From assembly GCA_019415335.1 (NCBI GenBank), contig DXKH01000128.1, positions 1 to 7,779 of the forward strand: DNA of 7,779 bases. Direction: 5' to 3'. A program made the translations under genes and the position numbers. Shown piece after piece: positions 1 to 7,779 of this stretch. Under the pieces are notes generated by a model. The model worked only from the letters and a program-made list of their open reading frames with translations, was not told the origin of the DNA and did no database searches. Within the stretch, counting starts at the first letter, position 1. The number at the start of each line of letters is the position of its first letter. The DNA comes from Citrobacter sp. Its GTDB lineage: Bacteria; Pseudomonadota; Gammaproteobacteria; Enterobacterales; Enterobacteriaceae.

Positions 1-242
1 AAACCTTCCGGCGTTGCCACATCTTCAACCCGATGTTCTTCCCACAGGCCATCTGCGGCGCGAAAGGTACGAATACCTGATTCCGCAGAAATCCCTGCCC
101 CTGTCAGTACGAGTACTCTTGGTTTTTCCATTGCTTCCGGCACCACTTTATCTCTGAAAAAAATACGCTGACGCAAACGCTCGCGCAGACGGCGTTTATT
201 TTTACGAAAACGACTTAACCGATGACCCCGACGCGACAGCAT
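1..242 (-). CDS. cobB: NAD-dependent protein deacylase (sirtuin) CobB, N-terminal part
   Basis: This is the 5' end of cobB, cut by the left window edge after 80 complete codons. Sirtuins of this family remove acetyl and other acyl groups from lysines using NAD+; in enterobacteria CobB is the main such enzyme and reactivates acetylated acetyl-CoA synthetase. Visible are a very basic N-terminal tail (residues 1-37, about 15 Arg/Lys) and then the start of the Rossmann fold with the NAD-binding signature [11 protein letters not shown] (about residues 47-57) and the following TFR. The catalytic His and the zinc-binding Cys residues lie beyond the edge. The chosen ATG (240-242) has an AGAGG ribosome site five bases upstream and gives the long isoform; Met38 (129-131) would give the short one. 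The gene follows nagK by 15 bases and is probably last in the lolCDE-nagK-cobB transcript. Confidence 0.95.
   Translation of the reverse strand, partial: MLSRRGHRLSRFRKNKRRLRERLRQRIFFRDKVVPEAMEKPRVLVLTGAGISAESGIRTFRAADGLWEEHRVEDVATPEG
129..131 (-). other. cobB: Internal ATG, possible start of the short CobB isoform
   Basis: Codon 38 of the long cobB frame is an ATG directly before the conserved sirtuin core ([13 protein letters not shown]). Starting here would remove the whole basic tail. Long and short CobB forms are known from enterobacteria (established knowledge, mainly Salmonella and E. coli). The sequence upstream shows only a weak GGAAG-like ribosome site, so the usage of this start cannot be judged from sequence alone. 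Confidence 0.5.
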
Positions 243-247
243 AGCAA

Positions 248-252
248 CCTCT
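248..252 (-). promoter_or_regulatory. Ribosome binding site of long-form cobB
   Basis: AGAGG on the minus strand, five bases before the ATG at 242. It lies in the short nagK-cobB gap and supports the long start as the main one. Confidence 0.6.
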
Positions 253-257
253 GTTGA

Positions 258-1169
258 TTAATCGGTTAGATGTAGGAAGGCCGCACCACGCATTCCCCCC
301 GCATCACCGTGGCGCGCGCGTTCAATGCGCGGAACACGAGCTACAGGTAAGAGATGACGAGGCAGCCTGTCCGCCAGTTGCGTTGTGATTGCCGGGAAAT
401 TCGATAAGCCACCACCAATGACGACCAGGTCAGGGTCAACAATGGTCAGGATATTTCCCAGACAAACCGCTAATAAATCCAGATAACGCTCAACGTGCGC
501 CCTTGCCTGCTCATCGCCTTGATCATAAAGCGCAATGATCTCAGGAGCCTGCAACGGTTGATGATAATAGTGTTGATACAGCCACGCAAAACCGCGACCA
601 GACAGATAATTTTCAATGCAGCCATGCTGACCACAGCCGCAGCGGCGTAACGGGAAATCCAACCCCATCATGGTTAACGCATCAACCGGCAGACGCATAT
701 GGCCAAACTCGCCGGTAATGTAGCTTTTACCGGTAATCGGTTTGCCGTTGAAAATCAGCCCACCGCCAACGCCGGTGCCGAGAATCAACCCCATCACCAG
801 TGGATATTGAGTAAATTCATCATCCCAGGCTTCTGAAAGGGCAAAACAGTTGGCATCGTTATCAAGGCGTACATCGCGATCAAGACGTGCGCTCAGGTCG
901 GCACGCAGCGGTTTACCGCTGGCAGCGGGGACATTGGCGGCATACAGCGTACCATCTTCTGTTTCCGGCATTCCCGGAATACCGATGCCGACAGAGCCTT
1001 TACAGCCAAAACGTTGGTCAGCTTCAGCTACCAGCTCACACACTGCATCTAAAAATGCGTCATAGCTGTCACGCGGTGTCGGCACCCGCTTTTCCCACTG
1101 CAACTGCCGACCGCTATCAAACACGCCTAGCGCAATTTTTGTTCCACCAATATCAAACCCGTAATACAT
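258..1169 (-). CDS. nagK: N-acetyl-D-glucosamine kinase NagK (ROK family)
   Basis: Cytoplasmic kinase that converts GlcNAc plus ATP to GlcNAc-6-phosphate, feeding sugar released inside the cell (chiefly from peptidoglycan recycling) into the Nag pathway. The 303-residue product has the ROK layout: phosphate-binding DIGGTK at 6-11, the NDAN motif with probable catalytic base Asp105, the second glycine-rich loop GTGVGGG at 131-137, GEFGH at 153-157, and the zinc site made by His157 with Cys177, Cys179 and Cys184 in [12 protein letters not shown] at 251-254 lies in the C-terminal ATP-binding lobe. An upstream in-frame ATG (1229) would add 20 residues, but that stretch overlaps lolE and lacks family similarity; the start at 1169 has an AAGGAG site five bases upstream and puts DIGGTK at the usual place. 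It lies 28 bases after lolE and 15 before cobB, with no terminator between, so co-transcription is likely. Confidence 0.97.
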
Positions 1170-1174
1170 TGCCG

Positions 1175-1180
1175 CTCCTT
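1175..1180 (-). promoter_or_regulatory. Ribosome binding site of nagK, fixes the start
   Basis: AAGGAG on the minus strand, five bases upstream of the ATG at 1169. This near-consensus site decides between the 303-residue start and the longer frame beginning at 1229. Confidence 0.8.
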
Positions 1181-1197
1181 GTTTTAATGTACTGCCT

Positions 1198-4566
<3,369 letters not shown>

Positions 4567-4596
4567 ATGTTAAATAAAAAGAGCGTGTTGTCCTGA
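4567..4596 (+). CDS. Putative 9-residue leader peptide upstream of ycfT
   Basis: A small frame encoding MLNKKSVLS. Its ATG has an AGGA ribosome site (4555-4558) eight bases upstream, better than anything in front of ycfT itself. Its TGA shares a base with the ycfT ATG (TGATG at 4594-4598), the classic geometry for translational coupling by terminating ribosomes. No amino-acid run or attenuator hairpin is visible that would suggest a sensing leader. Expression is inferred; a chance occurrence of so short a frame is possible. Confidence 0.4.
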   Translation: MLNKKSVLS

Positions 4597-5669
4597 TGAA
4601 ACAAAAAGAGCTATGGATTAACCAGATCAAAGGGTTATGTATTTGTCTGGTGGTGATTTATCACTCGGTCATTACCTTTTATCCGCATCTCACCACTTTT
4701 CAGCATCCGTTATCGGAAGTCCTGAGCAAATGCTGGATCTATTTCAATCTTTACCTTGCCCCCTTTCGTATGCCGGTTTTTTTCTTTATTTCCGGCTATT
4801 TGATTCGCCGCTATATCGACAGCGTACCGTGGGGAAATTGTCTCGATAAACGCATCTGGAACATCTTCTGGGTGCTGGCGCTTTGGGGCGTGGTGCAGTG
4901 GCTGGCGTTAAGTGCGTTGAACCAGTGGCTGGCACCTGAGCGCGATTTAAGCAATGCCTCCAATGCCGCGTATGCCGATTCCACCGGTGAGTTCCTGCAC
5001 GGGATGATCACCGCCAGCACCAGTTTGTGGTATCTGTATGCGTTAATTGTCTATTTCGTGGTATGTAAAATTTTTAGCCGTCTGGCGCTGCCACTATTCG
5101 CCTTGTTTGTACTGATGAGTGTGGCGGTTAATTTCGTTCCCACGCCGTGGTGGGGAATGAACAGTGTGATCCGCAATTTGCCTTATTACAGCCTTGGCGC
5201 ATGGTTTGGCGCAACATTAATGACCTGTGTTAAAGAGGTGCCGTTGCGCCGCCATCTGCTGATGGCTTCTTTGCTGACCGTTCTGGCGGTCGGTGCCTGG
5301 TTGTGTACTATCTCGCTGCTGTTGTCGCTGGTATCGATTGTGGTGATCATAAAGCTGTTTTATCAATACGAGCAACGTTTCGGTATGCGCTCCACCAGCC
5401 TGCTGAATGTGATTGGTTCCAACACCATTGCTATCTACACCACCCATCGCATTCTGGTTGAAATATTCAGCTTAACTCTGCTTGCGCAAATGAACGCAGC
5501 ACGCTTGTCGCCGCAAGTCGAACTGACACTCCTGCTGGTTTACCCCTTTGTTAGTTTGTTCATCTGTACTGTTGCGGGCTTGCTGGTAAGAAAACTTTCA
5601 CAGCGCGCATTCAGCGATCTGTTGTTCTCCCCGCCTTCTCTGCCCGCGGCCGTCAGTTACTCCCGCTAA
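4596..5669 (+). CDS. ycfT: Inner-membrane acyltransferase-3 family protein YcfT, substrate unknown
   Basis: A 357-residue, highly hydrophobic protein with about ten predicted membrane segments. It has hallmarks of the acyltransferase-3 (OpgC/OafA-like) family: an N-terminal KELWINQIKGL segment leading into the first membrane helix with VVIYHS (His23), then FRMPVFFFISGYL at 57-69 containing the family's Arg-Met-Pro and F-x-SGY elements, and a late TTHR motif (His284) typical of the last helices. Members transfer acyl groups such as acetyl or succinyl to carbohydrates at the membrane; the substrate here is not known. The Asp often found in the first motif appears to be Asn9. The ATG has no good ribosome site of its own but overlaps the stop of a 9-codon upstream frame. 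Divergent from lolC, and followed by a hairpin. Gene name rests on near-complete agreement with remembered E. coli YcfT. Confidence 0.92.
   Translation: MKQKELWINQIKGLCICLVVIYHSVITFYPHLTTFQHPLSEVLSKCWIYFNLYLAPFRMPVFFFISGYLIRRYIDSVPWGNCLDKRIWNIFWVLALWGVVQWLALSALNQWLAPERDLSNASNAAYADSTGEFLHGMITASTSLWYLYALIVYFVVCKIFSRLALPLFALFVLMSVAVNFVPTPWWGMNSVIRNLPYYSLGAWFGATLMTCVKEVPLRRHLLMASLLTVLAVGAWLCTISLLLSLVSIVVIIKLFYQYEQRFGMRSTSLLNVIGSNTIAIYTTHRILVEIFSLTLLAQMNAARLSPQVELTLLLVYPFVSLFICTVAGLLVRKLSQRAFSDLLFSPPSLPAAVSYSR
5392..5399 (-). other. Chi site (GCTGGTGG)
   Basis: A second exact Chi octamer on the minus strand, within ycfT. Same orientation as the one in lolC. Confidence 0.6.
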
Positions 5670-5672
5670 GCC

Positions 5673-5700
5673 ATCGCCCCAGCCGGGGCGATTCAATTTG
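5673..5700 (+). terminator. Hairpin terminator after ycfT
   Basis: Perfect 8-base stem ATCGCCCC / GGGGCGAT (5673-5680 and 5685-5692) around a four-base loop AGCC, starting three bases after the ycfT stop. The tail TTCAATTTG is T-rich but interrupted, so termination may be incomplete and some transcripts may run on into mfd. Confidence 0.7.
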
Positions 5701-5725
5701 CTAAACCATGTCGATTACGGATAAT
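5698..5725 (+). promoter_or_regulatory. Candidate mfd promoter
   Basis: TTGCTA (5698-5703) and GATAAT (5720-5725) with 16-base spacing match sigma-70 hexamers at 4 and 5 of 6 positions. Transcription would start near 5732, leaving about 65 bases before the mfd ATG. A weaker alternative is TTGCTT (5734-5739) with TATGTT (5758-5763), spacing 18. Pattern-based only. Confidence 0.4.
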
Positions 5726-5796
5726 GAACAGCATTGCTTATCAGAGATATGCCCCCATATGTTGAGGCGTATCCTAACGAGAATCTGACAACCGTT

Positions 5797-7779
5797 ATGC
5801 CTGAACAATATCGTTATACGCTGCCCGTCAAAGCGGGTGAGCAGCGTCTGCTGGGCGAGTTAACCGGCGCTGCCTGTGCGACGCTGGTAGCGGAAATTGC
5901 CGAACGTCACACCGGACCGGTGGTGCTTATTGCGCCAGATATGCAAAATGCTCTGCGTTTGCATGATGAAATCAGCCAGTTTACCGATCAGATGGTGATG
6001 AATCTGGCGGACTGGGAAACCCTTCCCTATGACAGTTTTTCGCCTCATCAGGACATTATCTCCTCGCGCCTTTCCACCCTTTACCAGCTACCGACGATGC
6101 AGCGTGGCGTACTGATTGTTCCGGTGAATACGCTTATGCAGCGCGTTTGCCCGCACAGTTTTCTCCACGGTCATGCGCTGGTGATGAAAAAAGGTCAGCG
6201 CCTGTCACGAGATGCATTACGAACCCAACTGGACAGCGCCGGTTATCGCCATGTTGACCAGGTGATGGAGCACGGCGAATACGCCACGCGCGGCGCGTTG
6301 CTGGATCTCTTCCCGATGGGGAGTGAGCTGCCTTATCGTCTTGATTTCTTTGATGATGAAATCGACAGCCTGCGAGTGTTTGACGTCGATAGCCAGCGCA
6401 CGCTGGAGGAAGTAGAAGAGATCAATCTGCTGCCCGCGCACGAATTTCCGACCGATAAAGCGGCAATTGAACTGTTCCGCAGCCAGTGGCGTGATACCTT
6501 CGAAGTGAAGCGCGATCCGGAACATATTTATCAGCAAGTGAGTAAAGGCACATTACCTGCCGGGATCGAGTACTGGCAGCCGCTATTCTTCAGCGAACCG
6601 CTGCCGCCACTGTTCAGTTATTTCCCTGCCAATATGCTGTTGGTGAATACTGGCGATCTGGAAAACAGTGCCGAACGTTTCCAGACTGACACGCTGGCGC
6701 GTTTTGAAAATCGCGGCGTCGATCCGATGCGCCCGCTATTACCGCCACAATCGCTCTGGCTGCGCGTGGACGATCTCTTCTCAGAGCTGAAAAACTGGCC
6801 GCGGGTGCAGCTAAAAACTGAACATTTACCGACAAAAGCAGCGAATGCCAATTTAGGTTTTCAGAAGCTGCCAGACCTGGCCGTTCAGGCACAACAAAAA
6901 GCGCCGCTGGATGCGCTGCGTAAGTTCCTCGAGTCTTTCGACGGTCCGGTGGTGTTCTCGGTAGAAAGTGAAGGTCGCCGTGAAGCACTGGGTGAACTGC
7001 TCGCGCGAATTAAAATTGCTCCTCAACGCATTATGCGTCTTGATGAAGCCAGCGACCGTGGGCGTTATCTGATGATTGGCGCTGCCGAACATGGTTTTGT
7101 CGATACGGTACGTAATCTGGCGCTGATCTGCGAAAGCGATCTGCTCGGTGAACGCGTTGCCCGCCGTCGTCAGGATTCTCGCCGCGCCATCAACCCCGAT
7201 ACACTGATCCGTAACCTCGCGGAGCTGCATATTGGTCAGCCGGTGGTCCATCTGGAGCACGGTGTCGGTCGTTATGCAGGAATGACCACGCTGGAAGCGG
7301 GCGGCATTACTGGCGAGTACCTGATGCTCACCTATGCCAACGACGCCAAACTGTATGTTCCTGTGTCGTCACTGCATCTGATTAGCCGTTACGCAGGTGG
7401 CGCGGAAGAAAACGCCCCGCTGCATAAACTTGGCGGCGATGCGTGGTCACGCGCGCGGCAGAAAGCGGCGGAAAAAGTGCGTGATGTGGCGGCAGAATTG
7501 CTGGATATCTACGCGCAACGCGCCGCCAAAGAGGGCTACGCGTTTAAACACGATCGTGAGCAGTATCAGTTGTTCTGCGACAGCTTCCCGTTTGAAACCA
7601 CGCCGGATCAGGCGCAGGCCATTAATGCGGTGCTTAGCGACATGTGTCAGCCGCTGGCAATGGATCGTCTGGTGTGCGGCGATGTTGGCTTTGGTAAAAC
7701 AGAAGTGGCGATGCGCGCCGCTTTCCTGGCGGTAGATAACCACAAACAGGTGGCGGTGCTGGTGCCTACCACCCTTCTC
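5797..7779 (+). CDS. mfd: Transcription-repair coupling factor Mfd, N-terminal 661 residues
   Basis: ATP-driven DNA translocase that pushes off RNA polymerase stalled at DNA damage and recruits UvrA for excision repair. The open frame runs off the right edge after 661 codons of an expected 1148 or so. Visible in order: the UvrB-like module (about 1-350) with the UvrA-contact residues Arg165, Arg181 and Phe185; a linker and small domain; the RNA-polymerase-interacting domain (about 472-546) with Leu499; and the start of the translocase with Walker A GDVGFGKTE, Lys634. The DEAD/H-type Walker B, TRG motif and C-terminal regulatory domain lie outside. The ATG at 5797 matches standard E. coli numbering of all these residues; an in-frame ATG at 5749 would add 16 residues. 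Neither has a strong ribosome site. Uninterrupted frame, no sign of damage. Confidence 0.97.
   Translation, partial: MPEQYRYTLPVKAGEQRLLGELTGAACATLVAEIAERHTGPVVLIAPDMQNALRLHDEISQFTDQMVMNLADWETLPYDSFSPHQDIISSRLSTLYQLPTMQRGVLIVPVNTLMQRVCPHSFLHGHALVMKKGQRLSRDALRTQLDSAGYRHVDQVMEHGEYATRGALLDLFPMGSELPYRLDFFDDEIDSLRVFDVDSQRTLEEVEEINLLPAHEFPTDKAAIELFRSQWRDTFEVKRDPEHIYQQVSKGTLPAGIEYWQPLFFSEPLPPLFSYFPANMLLVNTGDLENSAERFQTDTLARFENRGVDPMRPLLPPQSLWLRVDDLFSELKNWPRVQLKTEHLPTKAANANLGFQKLPDLAVQAQQKAPLDALRKFLESFDGPVVFSVESEGRREALGELLARIKIAPQRIMRLDEASDRGRYLMIGAAEHGFVDTVRNLALICESDLLGERVARRRQDSRRAINPDTLIRNLAELHIGQPVVHLEHGVGRYAGMTTLEAGGITGEYLMLTYANDAKLYVPVSSLHLISRYAGGAEENAPLHKLGGDAWSRARQKAAEKVRDVAAELLDIYAQRAAKEGYAFKHDREQYQLFCDSFPFETTPDQAQAINAVLSDMCQPLAMDRLVCGDVGFGKTEVAMRAAFLAVDNHKQVAVLVPTTLL

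Noticed and set aside
6853..7260. Minus-strand open frames of about 100-135 codons opposite mfd (also 6217-6537, 6614-6988, 7447-7743)
   Set aside because: They mirror the codon pattern of mfd on the opposite strand and show no motif; mfd has clear residue-level support.

Overview
The window looks like ordinary chromosomal core sequence from an enterobacterium very close to Escherichia coli. Every complete protein has the length I remember for its E. coli counterpart (NagK 303 aa, LolE 414, LolD 233, LolC 399, YcfT 357). Gene order also matches the E. coli cobB-nagK-lolE-lolD-lolC / ycfT-mfd block, shown here inverted relative to the usual K-12 map direction. From memory, YcfT, Mfd and LolE each differ from K-12 at a few residues, so this is probably a non-K-12 E. 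coli lineage or a close sister species. No search was run to confirm that.

Left part, bases 1-4335, minus strand: five genes that appear to form one transcription unit read right to left, lolC, lolD, lolE, nagK, cobB. lolC/lolD overlap by 8 bases and lolD/lolE by 1 base. lolE/nagK are separated by 28 bases and nagK/cobB by 15. LolC, LolD and LolE make the inner-membrane ABC machine that extracts mature lipoproteins and loads them onto LolA. NagK phosphorylates free N-acetylglucosamine salvaged from peptidoglycan and other sources. CobB, cut by the window edge, is the NAD-dependent sirtuin deacylase. A good sigma-70-type promoter (-35 at 4391-4396, -10 at 4368-4373) sits just upstream of lolC.

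Middle, 4336-4595: a 260-base divergent intergenic region. Besides the lolC promoter it holds an 8-base-period CTCATT repeat within a GGCC cluster. Next to ycfT there is a 9-codon upstream reading frame with its own ribosome binding site, whose stop overlaps the ycfT start (TGATG).

Right part, plus strand: ycfT (4596-5669) encodes a multi-spanning inner-membrane protein of the acyltransferase-3 family with unknown substrate. A GC-rich hairpin follows its stop. After a 127-base gap comes mfd (from 5797, cut by the right edge after 661 codons), the transcription-repair coupling factor. Its UvrA-contact, RNA-polymerase-contact and Walker A residues are all in place.

I found no mobile element, CRISPR array, tRNA/rRNA gene or accessory island. 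I do not think the window holds an undescribed multi-gene system. The points most worth a second look are the possible leader peptide that may control ycfT translation, the orphan acyltransferase itself, and the two-start arrangement of cobB.
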